NCBI RefSeq assembly: GCF_006542355.1
Contig: NZ_CP038141.1
Location: 901,001-965,000 of the forward strand
Source of the DNA: Swingsia samuiensis
GTDB lineage: Bacteria; Pseudomonadota; Alphaproteobacteria; Acetobacterales; Acetobacteraceae
Length of the DNA stretch: 64,000 nt
Direction of reading: 5' to 3'
Under the pieces are notes generated by a model. It did not search any database. It was not told the DNA's origin and saw only the letters and a list, made by a program, of their open reading frames with translations. Positions 27,166 through 35,828 of this stretch are shown here, one piece after another; the stretch's first letter is position 1; each line of letters begins with the position of its first letter. The translations under genes and the position numbers were made by a program.

Positions 27166-30100
27166 TTAGGCTCCCTCTCTATGCGCTGATTGAGTTTTTT
27201 TCTTATTTCGACGCTCAACCCACATTTCTAACTCACTAAAATATACAGGCAATGCAAAAAGCGTCAGCAATGTCGCAATACCTAAACCACCCACGACAAC
27301 AGTAGCTAACCCTCTTTGAACGTCTGTTCCAACACCGGTAGCCATAGCTGCGGGCAACATACCAGCACTCGCCACAGTTGCTGTCATAAGGACAGGACGA
27401 AAACGCTCTCCCGCACCGATAATGGTTGCTTCTCGAACGGAACGGCCTTCTTCACGATACCGGTTAATACTTGATATCATGATAATTCCATTTTGAACGG
27501 CCACACCAAAGAGCGCAATAAAACCGACAGCGGTTGCGATGTTCAGTGTTTCCCCACGAATATGCAGCGCAATTAATCCGCCCATTGTGGCGAGAGGCAC
27601 AACACTTAAAATCAGCAAGGCCTGCCGAATTTTTCCAAACTCGACAAACAGCAACACCAACATCATCGCGAACATAATTGCTAAAGCGACACTCAAACGT
27701 TTTTGAGCGCGCTGCTGCTGCTGAAATGTTCCAGCCCATTCCAAAGAATTTTTCTTTTGATCAAAGTGAACGGACTGATCAATACGCGCCTGAGCATCAG
27801 CAAGATACTGAGAAAGCGGCCTTTGGCCATTATCAACCCTGATGGTAATCTGACGATGGTTCATTTCATGAGCAATATTACTCTCACCCATTTTCAAACC
27901 AATATGCGCCACTTGTGATAATGGAATATACGACCCTTGCGACGTCAGAACAGGGAACTGCCTGAGAACTTGCAGATCCTGAATGTCATGCCGTGGTATT
28001 CTTAACGTTGCATTATAATAGCGGTCGTTCTCATAAACTGTGGATATAGACCCATCACCAATAGCAAATGATACAACATCTGAAATATCAGAAACATTGA
28101 TTCCATACCGTGCTGCTGACAATCTGTCTGCATCTACGCCTATTTGAGGAATACGTGGCTCTTGAAAGATCGAAGCATCAACTGTTCCAGGAACTTTCTT
28201 CAATATGGAAACAATTTCGTCTCCGATGCGGCGCATTTCTTCAAAATCATTGCCATAAACACGCAGCACCAAAGGACTATGCGCACCACCGACCAAGTCA
28301 CTCATATTATCTTGAATTGGCTGACTTATACCAAAATCAATACCGGGTATTTTCAACAAACGCGCACGCAAACGCTTCACAAACTGTTGTTTGGTTTCAC
28401 CAGAAGGCCATTGATCGTAAGGCTTCAAGCCAACAGGCATCTCAATATGAGATGGTGTCCAAGGGTCTGTTCCATCATCCGAACGGCCAAGTTGTGTAAT
28501 CGCATAAGAGGTTTCAGGAAACTCGTTGACAGCCTTTCTAATCTCATTAGCAATCTGCTCACCTTTTTCCAGAGAAATCCCTGTCGGCATCTGAACCTGT
28601 ACCCAAAGCGCTCCTTCATCAAGGTTCGGCAAGAATTCGCGACCAATCGACGACCCCAAGAAAACGACAGCGACAAGCGCTCCAATACCACCAATATAAG
28701 CAACGAACGGACGATCAATAAAATGACCTAGCCAATGACTATATCGTTCATGCAGCCATTCTAATGGCTTATTATGCCATACGTGCTGCGGTTTTCTTAA
28801 TGCCAAGAAGCTTAAAGCCGGAATTAATGTCAGCGCGCATAATAACGCTCCAAGCAGAGCGAAACTAACGGTGAAAGCCATTGGGCGGAAAAGCTTGCCC
28901 TCGCTTCCCTCAAAAGCAAATAAAGGGCTATAGGCCAGAATAATAACCAATGTTGATGAAAAAATTGCATGGCCGGCACGTTTCGCAACGGTTAAAACCT
29001 TACCCGCCTGTAACGGCTGATCAGGATCATCTTCCCTCAAGCGCAAGATCGTTTCTGTAATAACGATCGCACCATCGACGATCACCCCGAAGTCAATCGC
29101 ACCGAGAGAGAACAAATTAGCGGCCATCCCAAAAGCCTGCATCAACACAAACACAAAGGACAAGGCCAACGGAATGGTAATAGCCGTTACAACCGCACTT
29201 CTTGGACTGCCTAAGAAAAGGGTTAAAATAACAAGAACCAGCAAAATCCCTTCGACCATCGTATCCATGACTTTATGCGTCGTAGATTGTACGAGGTTAT
29301 CCCGGTCAATATACGGGACGATACGGATATGTTGCGGTGCCAATTGCTTTTGAAGCTTTGCAACGGTCTCGTGCAGATTATCCAATACCTGTGAGGGGTT
29401 CTTACCACTTAACATGGTAACGACACCCTCAATCGTATCTGGATTATTATTCTTTCCTAAAATACCTTCCCGAACTTGGTGCCCAAACTGCACCACGCCT
29501 AAATCATGGATAAAGATTGGAACACCATTCCGTTGGGTAACAGCAATATTTCCCATATCTTGTAAGGTATGGATCATTCCAACCCCACGAATGATATAAG
29601 ACTGCTCACCACGAGAAACGCGGCCACCACCAGCATTCACATTATTATTACGAATAGCACCTAAAACATCTTCCAGACCGATATTATATCGCATCAGAGA
29701 AGATGGATTTAAAACCAACTGGTATTCGCGTGTATATCCACCAAAATTATCAACATTAACAACTCCAGGAACATGCATCAGGGCAGGGATGACAACCCAT
29801 TTTTGCACATCTGAGAGTTGCATCAGATTTTTATCATCTGACTCTAATGTATAGCGATAAATTTCTCCACCTGGGCCTGTAATTGGCCCTAAAGTTGGCT
29901 GAGCTCCATTAGGTAATGGATTACTCGCTAATATGGTTTCGACCTGTTGACGAGCCCAAAAGACATTTGTTCCATCACGAAAAATAAGCGTGACCAGCGA
30001 TAAGCCAAACGTACTGGATGAACGACTATCTACAACCTCAGGAACAGTTGATAAAACCCGCTCTAACGGAACGGTAACTTGCTGCTCCATTTCTTCTGCG

Positions 30101-30270
30101 GCCAGCCCGGGCTGCTGTGTCGTGATTTGAACATTCACAGCCCCCAAGTCTGGGTATGCTTCTACAGGAAGGTAACGCCAAGCGACACTTCCCAGCACTG
30201 CGAGCAAAACAGCTGCAAAAAAAACGATGTTACGGCGCCCAAAACACCATGAAATAAAACGTTCTATCAT
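27166..30270 (-). CDS. CusA/CzcA-type RND efflux pump (HME family)
   Basis: 1034 residues, the usual length. N-terminus MIERFISWCFGRRNIVFF, and the HME-type TM4 signature DFGVIVDGAIVITETILRLRED near 390-405; the proton-relay motif distinguishes this class from drug pumps. The C-terminus ends in a basic tail. Known role: proton-driven export of monovalent or divalent metal ions (Cu/Ag or Co/Zn/Cd/Ni). The metal cannot be assigned by eye, and no metal-responsive regulator gene adjoins. The order adaptor-pump-channel on the minus strand, with 19 nt between adaptor and pump, marks one operon. Confidence 0.9.
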   Translation of the reverse strand: MIERFISWCFGRRNIVFFAAVLLAVLGSVAWRYLPVEAYPDLGAVNVQITTQQPGLAAEEMEQQVTVPLERVLSTVPEVVDSRSSSTFGLSLVTLIFRDGTNVFWARQQVETILASNPLPNGAQPTLGPITGPGGEIYRYTLESDDKNLMQLSDVQKWVVIPALMHVPGVVNVDNFGGYTREYQLVLNPSSLMRYNIGLEDVLGAIRNNNVNAGGGRVSRGEQSYIIRGVGMIHTLQDMGNIAVTQRNGVPIFIHDLGVVQFGHQVREGILGKNNNPDTIEGVVTMLSGKNPSQVLDNLHETVAKLQKQLAPQHIRIVPYIDRDNLVQSTTHKVMDTMVEGILLVLVILTLFLGSPRSAVVTAITIPLALSFVFVLMQAFGMAANLFSLGAIDFGVIVDGAIVITETILRLREDDPDQPLQAGKVLTVAKRAGHAIFSSTLVIILAYSPLFAFEGSEGKLFRPMAFTVSFALLGALLCALTLIPALSFLALRKPQHVWHNKPLEWLHERYSHWLGHFIDRPFVAYIGGIGALVAVVFLGSSIGREFLPNLDEGALWVQVQMPTGISLEKGEQIANEIRKAVNEFPETSYAITQLGRSDDGTDPWTPSHIEMPVGLKPYDQWPSGETKQQFVKRLRARLLKIPGIDFGISQPIQDNMSDLVGGAHSPLVLRVYGNDFEEMRRIGDEIVSILKKVPGTVDASIFQEPRIPQIGVDADRLSAARYGINVSDISDVVSFAIGDGSISTVYENDRYYNATLRIPRHDIQDLQVLRQFPVLTSQGSYIPLSQVAHIGLKMGESNIAHEMNHRQITIRVDNGQRPLSQYLADAQARIDQSVHFDQKKNSLEWAGTFQQQQRAQKRLSVALAIMFAMMLVLLFVEFGKIRQALLILSVVPLATMGGLIALHIRGETLNIATAVGFIALFGVAVQNGIIMISSINRYREEGRSVREATIIGAGERFRPVLMTATVASAGMLPAAMATGVGTDVQRGLATVVVGGLGIATLLTLFALPVYFSELEMWVERRNKKKTQSAHREGA

Positions 30271-30289
30271 TTAAGGCTGGCCTACCCGG

Positions 30290-31429
30290 TCAGTCATCGT
30301 TCAACAATATGGCACCACTTGTTACAATGCGCTCTCCAGCCTTCAGGCCAGAAATCACTTTAACATTGTCGCCATCGTCATAAGAGATTGCTACATCTCT
30401 TCGTTGAAACGTACGAGGAGCTGTTTCTATAAAAACTGATGTCCGGTCGTTATTCATCAGCAAAGCTGATTTAGGAAGTAAAACGACTTGATCTTCTGGA
30501 ATATCAAGTGTCGCTGTTGCATACATTCCTGGACGCAAAACACCTTCCGAATTGGGGCATACGACATAAACATTCAGTCTGCGAGTATCTGCTTTTAATG
30601 TTGGATCCCGAGAAGCAATAGGGCCGGTACACCGCTGCCTTGGCAGGGCTGGGAAAGTCGCTTCTACCATTGTAGCAGAAGCAAGAGCCGTTACACGATT
30701 TTCTGGAACGGCAGCTGCGACCCATACAGCCGACAAGTCCATCAGCGTCATTTGAACTGCTGTCGCATCTGTAATGTTTTGACCTGGAGCCATGGTCGTT
30801 GTGGAAACGACACCATCAACAGGAGAAACCAGAGGAACTTGCCCACGCGCAGCATATTGCGATTGAGATCCTAAAACCTGTAAACGATGGCTGGTTCGTT
30901 GAGCTTCTGCTTCTGCTTGCAGCAAGTCATTATGAGCCGATTCCAGATCTTTAACGGCATTTCCACCAATGCCTTGTACATCACGTGATCGGTTATAGGC
31001 ACGCTTTGCAAAATCAAGTGCAGCACGGGCACGACGGTCATCCGCCCACGCCTGATCCAGATCTCCCGCAGCAATAATCGCGAGAACCTGACCTTTTGAA
31101 ACATGCTGACCCAACTTCACCAAAACGCTCAAAATGCGGCCGGTTACAGGTGCCAACACATTTACTTGATGGTCTGGCAAAGCCATAACCTGAGCAGGAA
31201 CCTGTACGCCCATCACGTGAGGAGCAACAACGACAGGCGCCACTTCCAGTCGTTTCTGTAAAGGGGTATTTTCCTTCACCACGATACTCCCATTCTCATG
31301 GGAAAACATTGGCTGCTCTGGCGACGTCAACTGAACAGGGGATTTAAAGCACCCTTTCAGGAAAAAGCCTAAAATAAGGACGACGCCAACAAGACCTAAG
31401 GTCAAAGCGCCAACGCGCGCAAAACGCAT
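30290..31429 (-). CDS. Efflux RND periplasmic adaptor (CzcB/CusB-like)
   Basis: 379 residues from ATG 31429; the ORF runs 23 codons further up with a cysteine-rich stretch that is not signal-like. N-terminal membrane anchor VGALTLGLVGVVLILGFF. Split biotinyl-lipoyl domain (VNVLAPVTGRILSVLVKLGQ and VPLVSPVDGVVSTTTMAPGQ) around an alpha hairpin (ADDRRARAALDFAKRAYN), then a beta-barrel and the LPKSALLMNNDRTSVFI region. Known role: bridges the inner-membrane pump and the outer-membrane channel. Neither the N-terminal Met metal motif of CusB nor a heavy-metal-binding domain is obvious. First gene of the operon. Confidence 0.88.
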   Translation of the reverse strand: MRFARVGALTLGLVGVVLILGFFLKGCFKSPVQLTSPEQPMFSHENGSIVVKENTPLQKRLEVAPVVVAPHVMGVQVPAQVMALPDHQVNVLAPVTGRILSVLVKLGQHVSKGQVLAIIAAGDLDQAWADDRRARAALDFAKRAYNRSRDVQGIGGNAVKDLESAHNDLLQAEAEAQRTSHRLQVLGSQSQYAARGQVPLVSPVDGVVSTTTMAPGQNITDATAVQMTLMDLSAVWVAAAVPENRVTALASATMVEATFPALPRQRCTGPIASRDPTLKADTRRLNVYVVCPNSEGVLRPGMYATATLDIPEDQVVLLPKSALLMNNDRTSVFIETAPRTFQRRDVAISYDDGDNVKVISGLKAGERIVTSGAILLNDD

Positions 31430-31634
31430 ACTCTTTGAATACCCCAAAAATTTACAGAAAACACATGTCACGAAAAATTGACACGCGCACAACACCAACT
31501 AACACATAAACGTTATTGTTTCAGTCCCATGTGTTGGTTTTTCGCCCCATGTTGCTGATTACTCTCTGAAACTTAAAGTATGATTTTGACAAGAGGTTCC
31601 GAACAAAAGAACCAAAATTTCTTGGAATTGTAAC

Positions 31635-31681
31635 AAAAAACCCTTACCGATCTCTATTTTTCAATAGAAACAGATAAGGGA
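31635..31681 (-). terminator. Terminator after ompW
   Basis: On the minus strand CCCTTATC pairs with GGTAAGGG (8 bp, one G-U), with an inner TATT/AATA stem, followed by TTTTTTG. Lies 30 nt downstream of the ompW stop. Confidence 0.7.
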
Positions 31682-31711
31682 TAATTAAAAATTAATTTTT
31701 TTAATAGATAA

Positions 31712-32488
31712 TTAGAACCGGTATTCTACACCAAAAGCTACCGTTGTAGGATCAAGAGAATCGTGAGCGCGTAAATAATTTTCCCCGGCTACACCTCGGT
31801 CATTTGTCCACGCATGAACACGCATGAACATCTCTTTCACGTCAAAATTAACGAACCAATTGCCAACTACCTGATAATCAACACCAGCATTAATGGTTGG
31901 ACCACCTGTTACGCCTATATTCAGCTTCTGAGCCAACGGACCACCAGCCGGTGAAACGTTATGGAACCAAGCCAACGTGGCACCCACACCTAAATATGGG
32001 TTAAACCGTTTGTGCGGCATGAAATGCCAAGCAAAAGTGACTGTTGGCGGAAGAACCCATGCACTTCCAACGTCAACCTTTCCAACAGGAGTGCCTTCAC
32101 CTGCAATTTCGTGACGTGTGCTTGCTGCAATTAAATCAACCGATAAATTATCCGTGAAAAAATATTCAAATGTCAGTTCAGGCATCACTTGATTGGTCGT
32201 TTTAACATGCCCGGGCAAAGGACTGCCATTAAGCCAAATGCGGCTACTATGATCGTTTGGTAATACACCTAAAGCCGACAACCGAATGATAAAGTCACCT
32301 TTTCCTAGTCCAATTTTTGTATTTGCACATGTCTGAAAAAGGCCACAATGTCCTGATGCAATAGGTGCATGGATATTTATTTGAGGCATAGGCGCTGCTA
32401 CATTGGATGTGACCGGCTCTGCGAAGGCATGAGTAGAAAGAGAAGCTACTGCCAATGCAGTGCTCAGTGTGACAGCCACAATCTTCAT
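31712..32488 (-). CDS. ompW: OmpW family outer-membrane protein
   Basis: 258 residues. Sec signal ending HAFA. Barrel features: KGDFIIRLSALGVLPND, LTFEYFFTDNLSVDLIAAS, VLPPTVTFAWHF, FNPYLGVGATLAWFHN, and a C-terminal Phe (VAFGVEYRF) as expected for outer-membrane insertion. Known role: eight-stranded OmpW barrel with a hydrophobic channel; expression is FNR-linked in enterobacteria. It is divergent from an FNR-type gene, with an FNR-box-like site 64 nt upstream of its start. Confidence 0.92.
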   Translation of the reverse strand: MKIVAVTLSTALAVASLSTHAFAEPVTSNVAAPMPQINIHAPIASGHCGLFQTCANTKIGLGKGDFIIRLSALGVLPNDHSSRIWLNGSPLPGHVKTTNQVMPELTFEYFFTDNLSVDLIAASTRHEIAGEGTPVGKVDVGSAWVLPPTVTFAWHFMPHKRFNPYLGVGATLAWFHNVSPAGGPLAQKLNIGVTGGPTINAGVDYQVVGNWFVNFDVKEMFMRVHAWTNDRGVAGENYLRAHDSLDPTTVAFGVEYRF

Positions 32489-32551
32489 CGCTTGAGTCCT
32501 AAATCAATATACATCTACGACTGAAAAGGCACCGTTTCTTTCTTTCAAACC

Positions 32552-32565
32552 TTGACTAATATCAA
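32552..32565. promoter_or_regulatory. FNR-box-like site between ompW and the FNR-like gene
   Basis: TTGACTAATATCAA matches the FNR consensus TTGAT-N4-ATCAA at 9 of 10 positions. It sits 64 nt from the ompW start and 84 nt from the regulator start, so it could control both genes (autoregulation plus ompW). The consensus is established knowledge; binding here is inference. Confidence 0.6.
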
Positions 32566-32648
32566 TTTATTACAAATATATAATTTTAATATTATAGCTG
32601 TGATAAATAAGACATAGACTCAATTATAGGGTCTGGGAAATCATCTCT

Positions 32649-33371
32649 ATGGCATCCGTAATTAATCCAGACGATATCATTGATAAATGCATTAACTGCG
32701 TTGGTCGAAAATACAGCATTTGTAATGCGATTGAGGATTGCGATCTCGCTACATTAGCAAGAGAGTCTTCCCGTATGTCTGTTTCGGATGGGCGATCTAT
32801 TTTAGAAGAAGGCGCTCCAGCACACGACTTTTTTGTGCTTACGAATGGGCGCGTTAAACTCTTTACGCTGCTTCCTGATGGTCGTCGTCAAATAACGGCA
32901 TTTGCTGAAGAAGGTTATTTCCTTGGACTAGCCGCAGTGAAAACCTATTCTTTTAGCGCCGAAGCTTTAGGGGACGTTCATTTGTGCCGTTTCCCTCATG
33001 CTTCTATGCAGCGCCTTGTGGAACGTTTCCCCAACCTGGAACATCGGCTAAGAGAAGAAGCATCTCGTGAACTCTCTTTAATGCAAGCCCGCATGACCCT
33101 TTTAGGGCGAAAAACAGCACGCGAACGGTTGGCAACATTTCTGGTTGAGCGCGGCAAGCTCCTGACACAAAAAGGAAATACAGGTTTCCAAGAGATCAAC
33201 CTTCCTATGCCTCGCACGGATATTGCAGATTATTTAGGCCTCACAATTGAAACAATCAGTCGTGTTTTTAGTGCCTTCAAAAAGGATGGATTGATTAAAA
33301 TTCAAGGTGTTACGCATGTAAAGGTCTTACACCCTGAAAAAATGTTAATGATTTCAGAGGGATTAGAATAA
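32649..33371 (+). CDS. FNR/FnrN-type oxygen-responsive CRP-family regulator
   Basis: 240 residues. N-terminal cysteines Cys14-X2-Cys17-X7-Cys25 plus Cys113 match the [4Fe-4S] ligand pattern of FnrN/FnrL proteins; a further Cys31 is present. Cyclic-nucleotide-like fold at 45-125, dimer helix near 130-165, and a helix-turn-helix DIADYLGLTIETISRVFSAF whose E-xx-SR core is the FNR-class DNA contact. Known role: the apo/oxidised form is inactive, and the cluster-bound dimer activates or represses under low oxygen. The neighbouring FNR-like box supports autoregulation and control of ompW. Confidence 0.9.
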   Translation: MASVINPDDIIDKCINCVGRKYSICNAIEDCDLATLARESSRMSVSDGRSILEEGAPAHDFFVLTNGRVKLFTLLPDGRRQITAFAEEGYFLGLAAVKTYSFSAEALGDVHLCRFPHASMQRLVERFPNLEHRLREEASRELSLMQARMTLLGRKTARERLATFLVERGKLLTQKGNTGFQEINLPMPRTDIADYLGLTIETISRVFSAFKKDGLIKIQGVTHVKVLHPEKMLMISEGLE

Positions 33372-33445
33372 AGCTTCCACGAATCAGCCATATTCCTGCC
33401 ATGAAGAGTTGTTCTGCTCAAACTCTTCATTGAACAGGAGACTTC

Positions 33446-34015
33446 ATGAAAATCCGTCTTTCCATTCATTCTCTTCTTGCTCTTGGTCTTTTAGCGAGTT
33501 CTGTTCCTGCGGTTTCTTTTGCACAAACCAGTTCTCCAGCACCAATACCACAAAATGCTGATCAGAATGATCTCATCGGGAAGCTTGCTCAAAAAGAAGA
33601 CCGGATGAATCAGAAGCTTCAAAACTATCAAAACAAGTCTGCAGAAGCTCAGAAAGCTCGGCAAGAGAAAATCCAAGCTCTTAAAGACAAATATGCCAAT
33701 GCCCCAGAAAGACAAAAAGCACGCATTCAAAAGCAGATTGACGAGCAACAAAATAAGCTCAACTCTATGCGTGACCAACAAACCAAAAAATTAACGGATA
33801 TGCGCGATCAGCAATTAAATAAAATTAATAAATTGCGCGACGAAAAACAGTCACAGCTTAATGCCCAGCGCGATAAACTCAACCAATTCCGTGACCAACA
33901 GAATTCACGTCTGCAACAACTGCAAAATGCACCACAGCAACAGCAACAACGCTTAAACGACCTTGGCAATAAAGCGCGTGGGGATGTTTCTAACCTTCTT
34001 AACGGCGGCCTCTAA
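33446..34015 (+). CDS. Exported hendecad coiled-coil protein, unknown function
   Basis: 189 residues. Sec signal (MKIRLSIHSLLALGLLASSV ... SFA), then an almost wholly helical, Gln/Lys/Asn/Arg-rich protein. From about residue 108 it carries 11-residue units starting (M/L/Q/F)RD(Q/E/K), a right-handed (hendecad) coiled-coil signature. Aromatic and cysteine residues are nearly absent. No named family recognised. It has its own AGGAG ribosome binding site and lies between the FNR-like gene and an entericidin-like lipoprotein. A periplasmic spacer, chaperone or stress protein is possible; this is speculation. Confidence 0.75.
   Translation: MKIRLSIHSLLALGLLASSVPAVSFAQTSSPAPIPQNADQNDLIGKLAQKEDRMNQKLQNYQNKSAEAQKARQEKIQALKDKYANAPERQKARIQKQIDEQQNKLNSMRDQQTKKLTDMRDQQLNKINKLRDEKQSQLNAQRDKLNQFRDQQNSRLQQLQNAPQQQQQRLNDLGNKARGDVSNLLNGGL
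33767..33919 (+). repeat. 33-bp in-frame tandem repeat units (hendecads)
   Basis: Units begin at 33767, 33800, 33833, a short 21-bp unit at 33866, and 33887, each starting with an RD-containing motif. DNA similarity between units is only partial, so selection appears to be at protein level. Confidence 0.65.
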
Positions 34016-34223
34016 TACGAACTTATCCCTCTCATGAAAGCTACTCTTCTTTTGAGAGGGATAACTTTCAATGATAGGCTATTATTGATTGCGGTGTGGT
34101 GTGGTAATTTTACTATAATTCACTCTGTAACAATTTTTTGACCGCATTTAAGGTTAGACTTTTTTTCTGTCTTCCTTCTATAATGTCAAGTTTACACGCT
34201 CTTTAACATAGGAGTTTTTCATC

Positions 34224-34397
34224 ATGAAGAAATCAATCGTTCGCGTTGCTCTTTCCCTAACACTTCTTGCTGGTGCATCTGCAGCTCTTTCTGCTTGCAA
34301 CACTATCAGCGGTGCAGGCAAAGACGTAAGCTCAGCTGGTCATGGCGTTTCTCGTGGCGCTGATGATACAAAAGCAGCTATCCACAAAAACCTCTAA
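34224..34397 (+). CDS. Entericidin A/B family lipoprotein
   Basis: 57 residues. Lipoprotein signal MKKSIVRVALSLTLLAGASA, lipobox LSAC (Cys25), then NTISGAGKDVSSAGHGVSR, the conserved entericidin core. Known family: small membrane lipoproteins linked to stress or osmotic response; the toxin-antidote role was described for the enterobacterial EcnA/EcnB pair. Only one copy here. GGAG ribosome binding site 9 nt upstream, and a strong terminator downstream, so it is probably a short abundant mRNA. Confidence 0.9.
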   Translation: MKKSIVRVALSLTLLAGASAALSACNTISGAGKDVSSAGHGVSRGADDTKAAIHKNL

Positions 34398-34419
34398 TTT
34401 TTTAAAATTAGTAGAGTTG

Positions 34420-34456
34420 AAAAAGCCAAAGAGATAGCTCTCTTTGGCTTTTTTTG
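34420..34456 (+). terminator. Intrinsic terminator after entericidin gene
   Basis: Perfect 15-bp stem (34420-34434 with 34439-34453), 4-nt loop, T-run. Confidence 0.92.
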
Positions 34457-34532
34457 TCTCTATTGCTAAGGCTTTTCTTTTTTACCCCTTGCCTTTCTAG
34501 GCTAAACACCCCCATATTCATTTTAAATATGT

Positions 34533-34677
34533 TCTCGGGGCGGGGTGAAACTCCCCACCGGCGGTAAGGATACGTTTTATCTAAGCCCGCGAGCGCCTTT
34601 TGTCTTTCATGATAAAAGGGTCAAGCAGATCCGGTGTGATTCCGGAGCCGACGGTTATAGTCCGGATGTGAGAGGAC
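34533..34677 (+). ncRNA. FMN riboswitch (RFN element)
   Basis: The conserved RFN blocks are visible in order: TCTCGGGGCGGGGTGAAA, CTCCCCACCGGCGGTAA, AGCCCGCGAGC, GTCAAGCAGATCCGGTG, ATTCCGGAGCCGACGG, TATAGTCCGGATG and AGAGGA. It binds FMN and controls the riboflavin operon downstream. No T-tract terminator follows, while a hairpin covering an AAGGTG sequence does (34682-34704), so translational control is more likely. The rest of the 34398-34835 gap holds only the entericidin terminator and this leader. Confidence 0.96.
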
Positions 34678-34681
34678 AAGA

Positions 34682-34704
34682 CTTCCCTTTTGTAAGGTGA
34701 AGAG
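34682..34704 (+). promoter_or_regulatory. Putative riboswitch expression hairpin masking a Shine-Dalgarno site
   Basis: CTTCCCTT pairs with AAGGTGAAG (one bulge) just after the RFN element. The right arm is the best ribosome-binding-site candidate (AAGGTG) ahead of ribD. Role as FMN-controlled switch is inference. Confidence 0.45.
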
Positions 34705-34835
34705 TACGTTTGTGTATTCTGATCTTTAGCAAAGGGAAAGCTCAAGTACGTGCCCTGCGAATATCTTATACTATAGGTTTAGAGATCGCAGCTGTGTTTG
34801 AACATTCTTCCCTTTCTGAAAATATCAATATTGAT

Positions 34836-35828
34836 ATGATCCGTCATGGGTTTCGTGCAGCGATCAACAAAGCAACAGATACATTAGGAGCAACAGCACC
34901 TAATCCTTCCGTTGGCTGTACTTTACTCGATAAGGCCGGGAATATTCTTGCTGTTGGAGCACATCCAAAAGCAGGAGAACCTCATGCTGAAATCATGGCG
35001 CTCTCCCAAGCTGAGAAAGACGGTCTGCTTCATAAGGCGCATACGGCTCTTGTTACGTTAGAGCCATGCAATCACTCAGGACGTACGCCTCCTTGTAGTG
35101 AAGCCCTTCGAAACAGCCCTGTAAAACACGTCTGGATCGGCGCTCCGGATCTTAACCCTCAAGCCGCAGGCGGAGCAAAACGGCTAGCGGAAGAGCCCAA
35201 TGGCCGCTCTGTCTTCTTTTTGAAAGATTTTCCAGAAATGGAAGATCTCTCAAAAGATTGCCAAGCCCTGATCGCACCTTTTTCACATCGTGTTCTAAAG
35301 CAACGCCCTTGGATCAGTGTAAAGCAAGCTCTTGATGAAAATAGGTCTATGATCCCACCAAAAGGGCATAAAACCTTTACATCTCAAAGCTCCTTAACAC
35401 TTGCCCACACCCTTCGACGCGCAACTGATGCCATCATTACAGGGATCGGTACGGTTTTAGCGGATAGGCCTCGTTTTACAGTTCGTCATGTGAAAGAGCA
35501 CCTAAACCGCAAGCCAAGACTTCTGGTTGTAGCCGATCGGCATGGACGCACGCCCCTTGATTGGCAAAAAGAAGTCGAGCAAGCCGGCTTCGAGGTGATC
35601 ATTACCAAAGATATCATTAAGGCTCCGGCAGAACTGGCACAACGCGGCGTCAACTGGGCGATGGTTGAAGCTGGTCCTTCCCTTTTGAAAACATTCCAAG
35701 ATGCAGATCTATGGGATGACTGGCTCACAATCGAAAAACGTGGCGCTCATGATTTTATTCAACTCAATTCACGTGGGGAAAGTCCACTTAGACTCTTAAG
35801 GGAAACGCTATGTTCTCAGGTATTATAG
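34836..35828 (+). CDS. ribD: Bifunctional pyrimidine deaminase/reductase RibD
   Basis: 330 residues from ATG 34836, which aligns with the usual RibD start (MIRHGFRAAINKATDTLGA). The frame stays open upstream to TTG 34710, where the only good Shine-Dalgarno (AAGGTG) lies, and GTG 34794 is another option; the true start is uncertain. Deaminase zinc ligands His50, Cys78 and Cys87 (GEPHAEIM, EPCNHSGRTPPC). The reductase domain follows from about 165; its usual S-x-WI-T segment is replaced by KTFTSQSSL. Catalyses two steps from the GTP-derived pyrimidine to ribitylaminouracil phosphate. First gene of the riboflavin operon; overlaps ribE by 19 nt. Confidence 0.9.
   Translation: MIRHGFRAAINKATDTLGATAPNPSVGCTLLDKAGNILAVGAHPKAGEPHAEIMALSQAEKDGLLHKAHTALVTLEPCNHSGRTPPCSEALRNSPVKHVWIGAPDLNPQAAGGAKRLAEEPNGRSVFFLKDFPEMEDLSKDCQALIAPFSHRVLKQRPWISVKQALDENRSMIPPKGHKTFTSQSSLTLAHTLRRATDAIITGIGTVLADRPRFTVRHVKEHLNRKPRLLVVADRHGRTPLDWQKEVEQAGFEVIITKDIIKAPAELAQRGVNWAMVEAGPSLLKTFQDADLWDDWLTIEKRGAHDFIQLNSRGESPLRLLRETLCSQVL

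Noticed and set aside
28144-28731. 195-residue ORF antisense to the CusA-like pump
   Set aside because: It lies wholly inside the pump gene on the opposite strand, has no ribosome binding site or recognisable domain, and is a shadow of codon bias.
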